DNA from: Alistipes sp.
GTDB lineage: Bacteria > Bacteroidota > Bacteroidia > Bacteroidales > Rikenellaceae
Direction of reading: 5' to 3'
Assembly: GCA_017546725.1 (NCBI GenBank)
Contig: JAFYRX010000048.1
Span: forward strand, 1 to 44,928
DNA length: 44,928 bases
In this document: positions 1-8,332 of the stretch, piece after piece
Layout of the letters: each line of letters starts with the position of its first letter
Numbering within the stretch: position 1 is the first letter of the stretch
Notes under the pieces: generated by a model
Databases searched by the model: none
The model's input: only the letters and a program-made list of their open reading frames with translations
Told to the model about the DNA's origin: nothing
Position numbers and translations under genes: made by a program

Positions 1-1015
1 TACGAGAGTGGATACCCTCCACCTCCTTGAAACCGAATGGGAAGTTAAACTCGATATCGGTAGCTGCATTTGCGTAGTGAGCCAACTTGTCGTGGTCGTG
101 GAAACGGTAGTTTGCATCGCCAAAGCCCAAAGCACGGTGCCAAGCCATACGAGTCTCCTTCCACTTGTTCCACCACTCCATCTCGGTACCAGGCTGTACG
201 AAGAACTGCATCTCCATCTGCTCGAACTCACGCATACGGAAGATAAACTGACGAGCAACAATCTCGTTACGGAACGCCTTACCAATCTGTGCGATACCGA
301 AGGGGAGTTTCATACGACCTGTCTTCTGAACGTTCAAGTAGTTCACGAAGATACCCTGTGCAGTCTCGGGACGGAGATAGATAGTGTTAGCACCTTCGGC
401 AGTGGAGCCCATCTGTGTAGAGAACATCAAATTAAACTGACGCACATCGGTCCAGTTACGAGTACCCGAAATGGGGCAAACAACCTCGCAATCGAGGATA
501 ATCTGCTTCAACTCCTCGAGGTTATTATCGTTGAGTGCATCAGCAAAACGCTTGTGAATAGCATCACGCTTTGCAGCGATGTCTGCAACACGAGGCGAAG
601 TAGCACGATACTGCTCCTCATCGAAAGCCTCACCGAAACGCTTGCGAGCCTTATCAACCTCCTTCTGAATCTTCTCATCCTGCTTGGCCATCCAATCCTC
701 GATGAGAACATCGGCACGATAACGCTTCTTTGAATCCTTATTATCGATAAGAGGGTCGTTAAATGCAGCAACGTGGCCCGAAGCCTCCCAAGTACGCGGG
801 TGCATAAAGATAGCGGCATCGATACCAACGATATTCTCGTTGAGTTTAACCATAGAATCCCACCAATAACGCTTGATGTTATTCTTAAGTTCTACACCAT
901 TCTGACCATAATCATAGACTGCTCCGAGTCCGTCATAAATCTCGCTTGAGGGGAATATAAAACCATACTCCTTACAGTGTGCGATAAGTTTCTTAAACAA
1001 CTCCTCCTGTGTCAT
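1..1015 (-). CDS. glyS: Glycyl-tRNA synthetase, 5' part (truncated by window edge)
   Basis: Charges tRNA-Gly with glycine in the cytoplasm. The reverse strand is open without a stop from an ATG at 1015 to base 1, about 338 codons, so the C-terminal part lies outside the window. The N-terminus ([19 protein letters not shown]) and the following block with [19 protein letters not shown] are typical of the single-chain dimeric class II GlyRS. Class II motif 2 is visible further on, with an Arg-rich [19 protein letters not shown] stretch. The residues [12 protein letters not shown] match the glycine and adenylate pocket of this family. A TATCTTTG -7 box at 1052-1059 lies just upstream, giving a leader of about 30 nt. 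It is separated from radC by 160 bp and is probably its own transcript. Confidence 0.95.
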   Translation of the reverse strand, partial: MTQEELFKKLIAHCKEYGFIFPSSEIYDGLGAVYDYGQNGVELKNNIKRYWWDSMVKLNENIVGIDAAIFMHPRTWEASGHVAAFNDPLIDNKDSKKRYRADVLIEDWMAKQDEKIQKEVDKARKRFGEAFDEEQYRATSPRVADIAAKRDAIHKRFADALNDNNLEELKQIILDCEVVCPISGTRNWTDVRQFNLMFSTQMGSTAEGANTIYLRPETAQGIFVNYLNVQKTGRMKLPFGIAQIGKAFRNEIVARQFIFRMREFEQMEMQFFVQPGTEMEWWNKWKETRMAWHRALGFGDANYRFHDHDKLAHYANAATDIEFNFPFGFKEVEGIHSR

Positions 1016-1051
1016 ATCTTAAAATTATTTTATTGATATCGTTATAATTGG

Positions 1052-1059
1052 CAAAGATA
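1052..1059 (-). promoter_or_regulatory. Putative glyS promoter, -7 box
   Basis: Read on the minus strand this is TATCTTTG, a full match to the Bacteroidetes TAnnTTTG -7 element, about 37 bp before the glyS start codon. No clear TTTG -33 element is present at the expected 19-21 bp spacing, so only half of the bipartite signal is supported. Confidence 0.55.
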
Positions 1060-1175
1060 AGTATTTTTCCTAAAACATTTAGCACTTAAAGCCCGTTTTT
1101 ACGCAATAAAGCATTAAGTAAGACTGAAAACAACCTCACAGCACCCCAAATCGGGCAATCGACAATGGTTTAGAA

Positions 1176-1826
1176 TTATAACAACGACTCTCGACGGAAC
1201 GAATAGTGGCCCTCACGAGAGATAATGATGTGGTCCAAAAGACGGATATCGAACAGCGCAGCGGCATCCTTGATGCGTTGCGTAAGTTGCTTATCGGCCA
1301 CACTCGGCTCGGCAGCACCCGACGGGTGATTATGCACCAAAATAATCTGCGTCGAGAGCAACTCCAACGCTCGTTTTACAATTAAACGATGGTCCACAAT
1401 AGTAGCCTGCACACCGCCTTGACTTACTCTTTGACGCTCCAGCAATCTATTTGATGAAGTGAGGTACAAAACCCAACACTCCTCGTGGCTAATCGTATCG
1501 AAATGCGGGCGCATCAGACGCACCACATCGTTGTCCGTAGAGACCGCCTCAACATCGTTCACCGTAGCCATAGCCACTCTACGGCCATATTCTGCCGCCA
1601 AATGTAAGCGTTCGGCACGACGCAAACCAATTCCCTCGACCATACGCAGACGACTCAACTCCTGACGCGGAAGTGCCGCCAACGAGCCACATTGAGCCAA
1701 AACAGATGTTGCGACGCTCAACGCATCACGTTTATCATCCGACGACTCAATCAGCAAGGCCAACAACTCCTCATCCGTCAGCGACGTAGCGCCACGAGAG
1801 AATAGTTTATCGTGCATATTTTTCAT
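1176..1826 (-). CDS. radC: RadC family JAB/MPN domain protein
   Basis: 216 aa. The N-terminal third (MHDKLFSRGATSLTDEELLA, then a helix-hairpin-helix-like VEGIGLRRAERLHLA) and the C-terminal metalloprotease-like JAB domain are both present. The JAB domain has the HNHPSG signature followed by an Asp (SVADKQLT) and LLDHIIIS, so the zinc ligands His-x-His and Asp look intact. RadC was historically linked to DNA repair, but its biochemical role is unsettled. The ATG at 1826 follows the rnc stop by 9 bp and has an AAGAGAAG ribosome-binding-like stretch; an in-frame ATG at 1817 is an alternative. It is the last gene of the acpP-fabF-rnc-radC run. Confidence 0.93.
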   Translation of the reverse strand: MKNMHDKLFSRGATSLTDEELLALLIESSDDKRDALSVATSVLAQCGSLAALPRQELSRLRMVEGIGLRRAERLHLAAEYGRRVAMATVNDVEAVSTDNDVVRLMRPHFDTISHEECWVLYLTSSNRLLERQRVSQGGVQATIVDHRLIVKRALELLSTQIILVHNHPSGAAEPSVADKQLTQRIKDAAALFDIRLLDHIIISREGHYSFRRESLL

Positions 1827-1835
1827 ATCTTCTCT

Positions 1836-3113
1836 TTAGAATAACTCCTTCTGTTCATTATTTGCAGAGGGTGTTGCCGACGTAGTTGCCGCATCCGTAG
1901 CCGCCTCGTTCTTTGCAGGACTCTTGCGACGTGGAGCACGCTTCACGGCGGGCTTACGCGTTTTGGGTTGTTTGGGTTTATCCTCAGTCTGCTGTGACAC
2001 CTCTACTGATGCAGATTCCTCTGTTGCAGGGGCTTCTTCAATGAGCTGCTCCTGCGACTTCTCCACCTCTTTCGCCGCTGAATGCTCCACACCCGGCGTT
2101 GCAGGCTTTGCAGCACGTCTTCTACGAGATGGTTGTTTTTTTGGCTCAACGGGTTTCTCCTCGGTCGGCGCATCCTGCTTGGGCTTCTCCTCGGCTATTG
2201 GCTCAACATTGGGTTCTACTGCCTTCGGCTCTACAGGTTTCTGCTTGGGTTGGGGTTTCGACTCCGCCTGCGGTTTAGGTTGCGACAGAGGCTGTGCTTT
2301 AGGCTGAGACTTCTGCTCCACCTTACGGTTACGATTCTGCGAAGCATCGATATTATCCAACTTATCAAGCAACTTTGCACAATCATCATCATTCAGGCCC
2401 AGCGAAACCGAATGTGCTGCACGCTGCTCTGCCTCCTTCTTCGAATCTCCTGCGCCATAACCAACCTCCATATTATCAATCAGCACCTTACTATAGAAGA
2501 ATGGGTGAGTCGATGAATATGTCTTATCGTGCGACGTTGCGAAGTGTATCGTATGATGATTCTTCTGACACCACTCTATCAAACGGCTCTTGAAATCGGT
2601 CTCCGACTCAAGCAACGAGCCCACCTTGATATAATCGACAAATATGCGATTAATCAAAAGACGATTGACAAAGTCGTAGCCCTGGTCAAGATATATTGCA
2701 CCCATCATAGCCTCAAAAGCATCTCCATAGATATGTTTTTGTGAGAGGTTGTTCGAAGAGTGTGTAATCACATAATCATCCAAGCCAATTCGTTTGGCTA
2801 CCTCATTCAACGTCTGACGCGAAACCATCTTCGAACGCAACTGAGTCAAAAAGCCCTCATTTTTATCGGGGAACTCAATAAACAGATAATCAGACGATAC
2901 AGACTCAAGCACTGCATCACCCAAAAATTCCAGGCGCTCGTTATTGATATGCTGACCATTATCCAGCACAACAGATGCCGACTTGTGAATCAGAGCCAAC
3001 TTATAGAGTTCGATATTGTGAGGAATGAAACCAAACATATCATCTATTGCGGCATAAAAGGCCTTATCTTTACCAAAATTACGACGAAATGGTCGCAACA
3101 AAAAATCTAACAT
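1836..3113 (-). CDS. rnc: Ribonuclease III with long disordered C-terminal tail
   Basis: Endoribonuclease for double-stranded RNA, acting in rRNA and mRNA processing. The catalytic domain occupies about residues 15-165, with the signature NNERLEFLGDAVLE (about 57-70) and GDAFEAMMGAIYLDQGY (about 130-146); D66, D131 and E134 are the expected metal ligands. A double-stranded RNA-binding domain follows (about 173-241), ending in GDSKKEAEQRAAHSVSLGL. Bacterial RNase III normally stops near 220-250 aa, whereas this protein has 425. Residues from about 255 are low-complexity, rich in K, P, E and Q, with basic patches RRRRAAK and KRAPRRKSPAK. The tail is in frame with no sign of a frameshift. It lies 83 bp after fabF, a gap containing a hairpin. 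Confidence 0.95.
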   Translation of the reverse strand: MLDFLLRPFRRNFGKDKAFYAAIDDMFGFIPHNIELYKLALIHKSASVVLDNGQHINNERLEFLGDAVLESVSSDYLFIEFPDKNEGFLTQLRSKMVSRQTLNEVAKRIGLDDYVITHSSNNLSQKHIYGDAFEAMMGAIYLDQGYDFVNRLLINRIFVDYIKVGSLLESETDFKSRLIEWCQKNHHTIHFATSHDKTYSSTHPFFYSKVLIDNMEVGYGAGDSKKEAEQRAAHSVSLGLNDDDCAKLLDKLDNIDASQNRNRKVEQKSQPKAQPLSQPKPQAESKPQPKQKPVEPKAVEPNVEPIAEEKPKQDAPTEEKPVEPKKQPSRRRRAAKPATPGVEHSAAKEVEKSQEQLIEEAPATEESASVEVSQQTEDKPKQPKTRKPAVKRAPRRKSPAKNEAATDAATTSATPSANNEQKELF

Positions 3114-3136
3114 ATTACTATTCTAAACAACGATAT

Positions 3137-3162
3137 GGCTGTCACACTCTTGTCCGACAGCC
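3137..3162 (-). promoter_or_regulatory. Intercistronic hairpin between fabF and rnc
   Basis: The 83-bp gap holds a perfect 7-bp inverted repeat, GGCTGTC with GACAGCC, around a 12-nt loop. The minus-strand transcript has no U-run after it, so a terminator is unlikely. It ends 23 nt before the rnc start codon. A role in mRNA processing or rnc control is inferred from position only. Confidence 0.45.
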
Positions 3163-3196
3163 TAAATATATTTTCTCGCCCCGCCCGATACGGGTA

Positions 3197-4447
3197 TTAC
3201 ATCTTTCGGAAAATAATCGACGAATTATGACCACCAAAGCCGAAAGTATTGCTCAATGCTGCTCGCACCTCACGATGCTGACACACTCCCAACGTAAGGT
3301 TGAGATTACTGTCTATCTCCGCATCCAGCGTCTCGACATTGATAGTCGGCGGTATGATGCCTTTGGTAATAGCCATTACGCATGCCAACGCCTCAACGGC
3401 AGCCGTTGCACCCAACAAATGACCAACCATAGACTTCGTAGAAGAGATATTAAGATTGTATGCGTGGTCGCCGAACAACGATTGTATCGCCTTTATCTCG
3501 GCTACATCGCCCAACGGAGTAGATGTACCGTGTGCATTAATGTAATCAATCTCGCAAGGCTCCATATCGGCATCCCTCAATGCTTCACGCATCGCTATCA
3601 TCGCGCCCTTACCCTCGGGATGGGGTGCGGTCATATGATGTGCATCAGCCGACATTCCGCCACCGACAACTTCGCAATAAATCTTTGCTCCACGTTTTTT
3701 AGCGTGCTCCAACTCCTCGAAAACAAGCGCTCCACCACCCTCGGCTATAACAAAGCCGTCACGAGCAGCATCAAACGGACGCGATGCGTGAGCGGCATCG
3801 TCATTACGCGTCGAGAGAGCCATCATTCCACAGAAACTACCGACTCCAGGCTCATTTATAGTAGCCTCCGAGCCACCTGTCAGCACAACATCAGCCTTAC
3901 CCCAGCGTATGAGGTTCAAAGCATCTATCATAGCGTGATTTGATGAGGCGCAAGCCGATACTGTCGAATAATTGGGCCCCATAAAGCCATACTTGATAGA
4001 GATAAAGCCTGCAGGCAAATCCACTACCATACGCGGAACAAAAAAAGGACTAAATCGAGGGGTAAAATCCCCCTCGACATAGCCTTTACACTCTTCGTAG
4101 AACGTAGTCGTTCCACCTGTACCAGACCCCCATACGACACCTACTCTCTCGAGATTGATGGCATCATTATCGACGACAGCAGCATCACGCAAAGCCTCAT
4201 CGGCTGAAATCATCGCAAACTGCGCAAAGCGGTCGTATTTACGAACCTCCTTACGGTCGAAATAGCGGGTCCAATCGTAATCTTTTACTTCGCAAGCAAT
4301 GCGCGAACGGAATTTCGATGCGTCGAAATGAGTTATCGGAGCAGCAGCACTAACGCCATCCTGAAGATTTTGGAAATACTCTTCGATATTATGTCCCAAC
4401 GGGTTAATCGTTCCGATGCCCGTAACAACTACTCTACGTCCCGACAT
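3197..4447 (-). CDS. fabF: 3-oxoacyl-ACP synthase II (KAS II)
   Basis: Elongating condensing enzyme of type II fatty acid synthesis; condenses malonyl-ACP with acyl-ACP in the cytoplasm. The 416 aa length is normal for the family. The catalytic cysteine lies in STVSACASSNHA (C166), and the two catalytic histidines lie in NAHGTSTPLGD and KSMVGHLLGATAAVEAL. The glycine-rich C-terminus (NTFGFGGHNSSIIF) is also canonical. The ATG at 4447 is preceded by AGGAG. It sits 37 bp downstream of acpP, the usual acpP-fabF order, and upstream of rnc, an arrangement common in bacteria. Confidence 0.97.
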   Translation of the reverse strand: MSGRRVVVTGIGTINPLGHNIEEYFQNLQDGVSAAAPITHFDASKFRSRIACEVKDYDWTRYFDRKEVRKYDRFAQFAMISADEALRDAAVVDNDAINLERVGVVWGSGTGGTTTFYEECKGYVEGDFTPRFSPFFVPRMVVDLPAGFISIKYGFMGPNYSTVSACASSNHAMIDALNLIRWGKADVVLTGGSEATINEPGVGSFCGMMALSTRNDDAAHASRPFDAARDGFVIAEGGGALVFEELEHAKKRGAKIYCEVVGGGMSADAHHMTAPHPEGKGAMIAMREALRDADMEPCEIDYINAHGTSTPLGDVAEIKAIQSLFGDHAYNLNISSTKSMVGHLLGATAAVEALACVMAITKGIIPPTINVETLDAEIDSNLNLTLGVCQHREVRAALSNTFGFGGHNSSIIFRKM

Positions 4448-4484
4448 AACTCCTACGCGTCTTGCGAATTATAATTGGTCGAAA

Positions 4485-4721
4485 TTATTTCTTGTGAGCC
4501 TCAACGTACTCGATTGCAGCGCCAACTGTAGTAATCTTCTCGGCATCCTCATCAGGAATCTGAATATCAAAAGCCTTCTCAAACTCCATAATAAGCTCTA
4601 CTGAATCAAGCGAATCTGCGCCCAAGTGTGCTGTAAAACTTGCTTCGGGTACAACCTCTGACTCCTTTACGCCCAACTTGTCAACGATAATCTCAACAAC
4701 TTTTGCCTGAATCTCTGACAT
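4485..4721 (-). CDS. acpP: Acyl carrier protein
   Basis: 78 aa acidic protein that carries growing acyl chains on a 4'-phosphopantetheine arm. The attachment serine is S37 in the motif [10 protein letters not shown]. The helix that follows ([21 protein letters not shown]) is the typical partner-recognition region. It is the first gene of acpP-fabF-rnc-radC and is divergent from pepE across a 164-bp spacer containing a candidate -7 box and an inverted repeat. Confidence 0.97.
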   Translation of the reverse strand: MSEIQAKVVEIIVDKLGVKESEVVPEASFTAHLGADSLDSVELIMEFEKAFDIQIPDEDAEKITTVGAAIEYVEAHKK

Positions 4722-4785
4722 AACTTTAACTTTTTTAGTTTAACAATTTATTATTGATTGGTTTAACTTTCAATCTATTTCTGCG

Positions 4786-4793
4786 CAAAAATA
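4786..4793 (-). promoter_or_regulatory. Putative acpP operon promoter, -7 box
   Basis: The minus strand reads TATTTTTG, matching TAnnTTTG, 65 bp before the acpP start. No good -33 TTTG is seen at the correct distance, so this is a half-site prediction. Confidence 0.4.
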
Positions 4794-4837
4794 ACACTTT
4801 TTTTATTAATTTTGGCATCAGAACAAAAATATTTTAC

Positions 4838-4856
4838 GTGCGTATACGATACGCAC
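4838..4856. promoter_or_regulatory. Perfect 8-bp inverted repeat in the acpP/pepE divergent spacer
   Basis: GTGCGTAT, three bases ACG, then ATACGCAC. It lies 30 bp before pepE and about 45 bp upstream of the acpP -7 box. There is no T-run, so it looks more like a dimeric protein-binding site than a terminator; no binding factor can be named. Confidence 0.4.
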
Positions 4857-4885
4857 AATATTAAACACCTATAAACCAAAATGTT

Positions 4886-5587
4886 ATGAAACTTTTACTC
4901 ATATCAAACTCAACAAACGCAGGCGAGGCATATTTGCAATACCCCATCGGACAGATTGCCGAGCATTTGAAAGGCATAGACGAAGTAGTATTTGTACCCT
5001 ATGCTGCCGTTACATTCTCATACGCGGCATACGAAGAGAAAGTGCAGAACAGATTTAACGAGATAGGAATCAAGGTGCGCTCGGTACACCGCGCAAAGAA
5101 TCCACGAAAAATGATTCTCGAAGCAAAGGCTATATGTGTCGGCGGCGGAAATACATTTGCACTGACAAAAAAGATGCAGGAGCAGGGCTTAATGCAGGCT
5201 ATTCGCAAGAAGGTAAAGGAGGGAACGCCATACGTTGGTTGGTCGGCTGGTAGCAACGTCACCTGCCCCACAATCTGCACAACAAACGATATGCCTATCG
5301 TGCAGCCCGAATCATTCAAGGCTATCGGTGCTGTTAAGTTCCAAATCAACCCCCACTATCTGGACGCCAATCCCGAAGGTCACGCCGGCGAGACTCGCGA
5401 GCAGCGCATATTGGAGTATATCGAGGCTAATCCACGCCGTTGGGTTGTTGGTTTGAGAGAGGGATGTATGTTGCGTTATCAGGATGACAAGTTGGAGTTA
5501 ATCGGTTCTCGTCCGATGCGCATTTTCAAGAAAGGCGTCGAGACATTTGAGGTTAACGCAGGCGATGATTTGAGTTTCCTCCTATAA
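4886..5587 (+). CDS. pepE: Peptidase E (alpha-aspartyl dipeptidase)
   Basis: Family S51 serine peptidase that cleaves dipeptides with N-terminal aspartate in the cytoplasm. At 233 aa it has the usual length. The nucleophile serine is S120 in VGWSAGSNV. An Asp follows in TTNDMPIV (D135) and a His in INPHYLD (H157), which fit the catalytic set of the family. CVGGGNTFALTKKM is the conserved glycine-rich loop. The gene is monocistronic: a terminator follows within 80 bp and acpP is divergent upstream. Confidence 0.93.
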   Translation: MKLLLISNSTNAGEAYLQYPIGQIAEHLKGIDEVVFVPYAAVTFSYAAYEEKVQNRFNEIGIKVRSVHRAKNPRKMILEAKAICVGGGNTFALTKKMQEQGLMQAIRKKVKEGTPYVGWSAGSNVTCPTICTTNDMPIVQPESFKAIGAVKFQINPHYLDANPEGHAGETREQRILEYIEANPRRWVVGLREGCMLRYQDDKLELIGSRPMRIFKKGVETFEVNAGDDLSFLL

Positions 5588-5621
5588 TAATATCGTAGAG
5601 TAATTACATAATTTAACACAA

Positions 5622-5667
5622 AGACTTGGGCTGCCATAGCCAATTGGTTGCGGCAGTCTTTTTATTT
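5622..5667 (+). terminator. Rho-independent terminator after pepE
   Basis: CTGCC at 5631-5635 pairs with GGCAG at 5652-5656, with an inner CCAATTGG palindrome and flanking pairing, followed by TCTTTTTATTT. It separates pepE from lgt. Confidence 0.7.
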
Positions 5668-5690
5668 GGGAGACTTTATATATTATATAT

Positions 5691-6608
5691 ATGTTGTTCG
5701 ATATTGTTTGGAATCCCGACCCTGCCATATTCTCGATAGGCGGATTTGCCTTGCGCTGGTATGGGGCTTGTTGGGCTATGGCCTTTGCACTATGTTATAT
5801 GGTCATCGTGCGCATATTCCGCAAAGAGAATATCAATACGGAATATGCCGATTCGCTGTTGATATATGTCTTTTTAGGCACATTCATAGGTGCAAGATTA
5901 GGTCACTGCCTATTCTATGATGCAGAGTATTATCTGGCCCACCCTCTTGAAATAGCCATCCCCGTAGCAAAGACCGCGTCGGGCTGGAAGTTTATAGGCT
6001 ATGCAGGTCTGGCAAGTCACGGAGCAACCGTCGGCATCATTACCTCTATATGGTTATATGCCCGTAAATATAAATTCTCGCTTTGGGATTTGTGGGATAA
6101 GATTGCATTAGTATCACCATTGGGAGGAGGATTCATCCGCCTAGGCAATTTCTTCAACTCGGAGATTCTAGGTGCACCAACAGATATGCCCTGGGGTATA
6201 ACATTCAGCAAGGTAGATATGTTATCACGCCACCCTGCGCAGTTATATGAGGCTATAGGTTACTTCATCATCTTCGCCATAGCATATTACGTCTACACCC
6301 ACAAACGCAAGAAGTTGGGCGAAGGTTTTATATTCGGACTATCGGTATTTCTGATTTTCACGATTCGTTTCTTTATCGAATACATCAAAGAGGTGCAAGA
6401 ACCATTTGAGATTTCGATGCGAGAGAATTGGGGTGTAGATATGGGACAATTATTGAGCATTCCTTTTATGGTAGTATGTGCTGCGGTAATGTATTATGCC
6501 TTCCGTCGCAACCAACGCAATGAGAAGTGCGCTGCAACTGCACCTTCTGCAAACATAGCACCAGAATCCTCGCAAAAACAGTCTAATAAAAAATTCAAGA
6601 AACGCTAA
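5691..6608 (+). CDS. lgt: Prolipoprotein diacylglyceryl transferase
   Basis: Inner-membrane enzyme that transfers diacylglycerol from phosphatidylglycerol to the lipobox cysteine of prelipoproteins, the first step of lipoprotein maturation; many predicted lipoproteins in this window would depend on it. It is 305 aa with several hydrophobic segments. Family motifs visible are FALRWYGACWA, GARLGHCLFYDAEYYLAHP, a GGGFIRLGNFFNSEILG signature and HPAQLYEA. The last 30 or so residues are a hydrophilic, Lys-rich cytoplasmic tail (SSQKQSNKKFKKR). The next gene, yraN, begins 12 bp downstream, so the two are probably co-transcribed. Confidence 0.95.
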   Translation: MLFDIVWNPDPAIFSIGGFALRWYGACWAMAFALCYMVIVRIFRKENINTEYADSLLIYVFLGTFIGARLGHCLFYDAEYYLAHPLEIAIPVAKTASGWKFIGYAGLASHGATVGIITSIWLYARKYKFSLWDLWDKIALVSPLGGGFIRLGNFFNSEILGAPTDMPWGITFSKVDMLSRHPAQLYEAIGYFIIFAIAYYVYTHKRKKLGEGFIFGLSVFLIFTIRFFIEYIKEVQEPFEISMRENWGVDMGQLLSIPFMVVCAAVMYYAFRRNQRNEKCAATAPSANIAPESSQKQSNKKFKKR

Positions 6609-6620
6609 CTGCGCTTAACG

Positions 6621-6986
6621 ATGAATAATAAAGCGACAACGGGAGCACGTGGTGAAGCGATTGCAACAGAGTATCTGCGACAAAACGGGTATTTGATATG
6701 TAACCGTAATTGGCGCAGTGGACACTATGAGATTGATATTGTAGCCACCAAACTCGGCATAACACATATTATCGAGGTACGTACTCGCAAGGCAGGCTCG
6801 TTGCTCTCGCCAGAAAAAAGCATCTCAGCCACCAAAGCCGAATCCATCCGCAAGGCCGCAGCGGCATACCTGCGACAGATGCGCATAGAAGGCGAAGTGG
6901 AATTCGACCTGATTGCTATAGATATGTTCCCCGACGGGAGTTATGACGTAAGAATGATTAACGACATAGTCCAATCGGGGTGGTAA
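6621..6986 (+). CDS. YraN/UPF0102 family protein
   Basis: 121 aa, the normal length for this small restriction-endonuclease-like fold family. The conserved core is ARGEAIATEYLRQNGY, then YEIDIVA and THIIEVRTRK; the acidic and basic residues of the nuclease-like E-ID-x-EVR pattern are present. A nuclease activity has been proposed for the family, but its biological role is unclear. It is 12 bp after lgt. A promoter for the next gene begins directly after its stop codon. Confidence 0.88.
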   Translation: MNNKATTGARGEAIATEYLRQNGYLICNRNWRSGHYEIDIVATKLGITHIIEVRTRKAGSLLSPEKSISATKAESIRKAAAAYLRQMRIEGEVEFDLIAIDMFPDGSYDVRMINDIVQSGW

Positions 6987-7018
6987 TTTGGACTAATAGA
7001 GAAAATAACTTACCTTTG
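6987..7018 (+). promoter_or_regulatory. Consensus Bacteroidetes promoter for waaA
   Basis: TTTG at 6987-6990 and TACCTTTG at 7011-7018, separated by 20 bp, match the -33/-7 consensus exactly. Transcription should start near 7025, which places the waaA start codon at 7043 rather than at the upstream in-frame ATG at 6980. Confidence 0.8.
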
Positions 7019-7042
7019 TGCAAGAAATTCAACAGAGTCATT

Positions 7043-8272
7043 ATGCTGTTATATAATATTTGCATAGCCCTATATGCGCAAATCGCAAAGATTATAGCGT
7101 TATGGAATCCCAAAGCAAAACAATGGGTAGATGGGCGAAAAGACATATTCGAGCATATGGCTCGCAAGATAAACAAGGCCGATAAAGTCATTTGGCTACA
7201 CGTCGCATCACTCGGAGAGTTTGAACAGGGACGTCCTATCATCGAGCAGGTACGCAAGGAGCATCCCGAATATAAGATTCTTCTTACATTCTTCTCGCCT
7301 TCGGGTTACGAGATTCGTAAAAATTATGATGGGGCAGATTATATCTTCTACTTGCCTATTGATACTCCACAGAATGTTAAGCGCTTCCTGGATATTGCAC
7401 ACCCCGAAATAGCTGTTTTTGTAAAATACGAGTTCTGGCTCAACTACCTCTATGAACTCAAGGCCCGCAACGTACGCACATTTGTAATTTCGGCTATTTT
7501 CCGTGCTGATTCAGTATTTTTCAAGTGGTACGGTAGCCGTTGGCGTCAGGCTCTGGATAGTTACGAGCAGATATTTGTTCAGAACGAGGAGTCACAAGCA
7601 TTGCTTCACGAAATCGGATTTGACAATGTTACAATTGCTGGCGACACCCGCTTTGACCGAGTAGCGGCCATAGCGCAGGCGGCCAAGAAGATAGACATCG
7701 TAGAGAGATTTAAGGGCGATAGCCGCCTATTTGTGGCAGGCTCGACGTGGGGGCCAGACGAGGATATTCTGCAAGAGTTGATTAACGACAATCCTAAAAT
7801 TAAATTTGTCATTGCCCCTCACGAGATGAACGAGGGCCGTATCAACAAAATCATAGAGGCCACTACAGAGGGTGCTGTACGTTATACACAATGCAACGAA
7901 CAAACATCGTTTGAAGGAGTTCAGGTGCTGATACTTGATACGGTAGGTATTCTCTCGTCGGTTTATGGCTATGCATCGTGGTCGTACATTGGAGGCGGTT
8001 TCGGTGTAGGCATCCACAATACATTGGAGGCTGCGACATTTGCCCTGCCTATTGCGTTTGGTCCTAATTACAAGAAGTTCAAGGAGGCTCGAGATATGGT
8101 AGCCTTAGGAGTAGCGACCAAAGTAGAGAGTGCCGAAGATTTACAGAAGTGGTATACACCTCTGCGCGACAATGAGCAGACATTGCAACAGGTAAGCACT
8201 ACAGCCAAGGAGTACACATCGAAGCATCAGGGTGCCACATCGCTGATTATGAAAATCGTATTTGGAGAATAA
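7043..8272 (+). CDS. waaA: 3-deoxy-D-manno-octulosonic acid (Kdo) transferase
   Basis: Transfers Kdo from CMP-Kdo to lipid A precursor at the cytoplasmic face of the inner membrane. With the start at 7043 the protein is 409 aa and begins MLLYNICIALYAQIAKI, the membrane-anchoring N-terminus typical of this family. The putative catalytic glutamate is E59 in HVASLGEFEQG. The C-terminal GT-B half contains FVAGSTWGPDEDIL, FVIAPHEMN and SYIGGGFGVGIHNTLEAA, all characteristic. The reading frame extends upstream to an ATG at 6980, but a consensus promoter lies inside that extension. Also known as kdtA. Confidence 0.94.
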   Translation: MLLYNICIALYAQIAKIIALWNPKAKQWVDGRKDIFEHMARKINKADKVIWLHVASLGEFEQGRPIIEQVRKEHPEYKILLTFFSPSGYEIRKNYDGADYIFYLPIDTPQNVKRFLDIAHPEIAVFVKYEFWLNYLYELKARNVRTFVISAIFRADSVFFKWYGSRWRQALDSYEQIFVQNEESQALLHEIGFDNVTIAGDTRFDRVAAIAQAAKKIDIVERFKGDSRLFVAGSTWGPDEDILQELINDNPKIKFVIAPHEMNEGRINKIIEATTEGAVRYTQCNEQTSFEGVQVLILDTVGILSSVYGYASWSYIGGGFGVGIHNTLEAATFALPIAFGPNYKKFKEARDMVALGVATKVESAEDLQKWYTPLRDNEQTLQQVSTTAKEYTSKHQGATSLIMKIVFGE

Positions 8273-8332
8273 TCTCTAGAACGACATTACCAATAGTCTA
8301 TATATTATAAATAAGGAAACAATCTCTTACCT

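Noticed and set aside
8-733. 241-codon open frame on the plus strand at the left edge
   Set aside because: It is antisense to glyS, which is clearly coding on the minus strand.
3047-3943. 298-codon open frame on the plus strand
   Set aside because: It runs antisense to fabF and the rnc 5' end and shows no family motifs.
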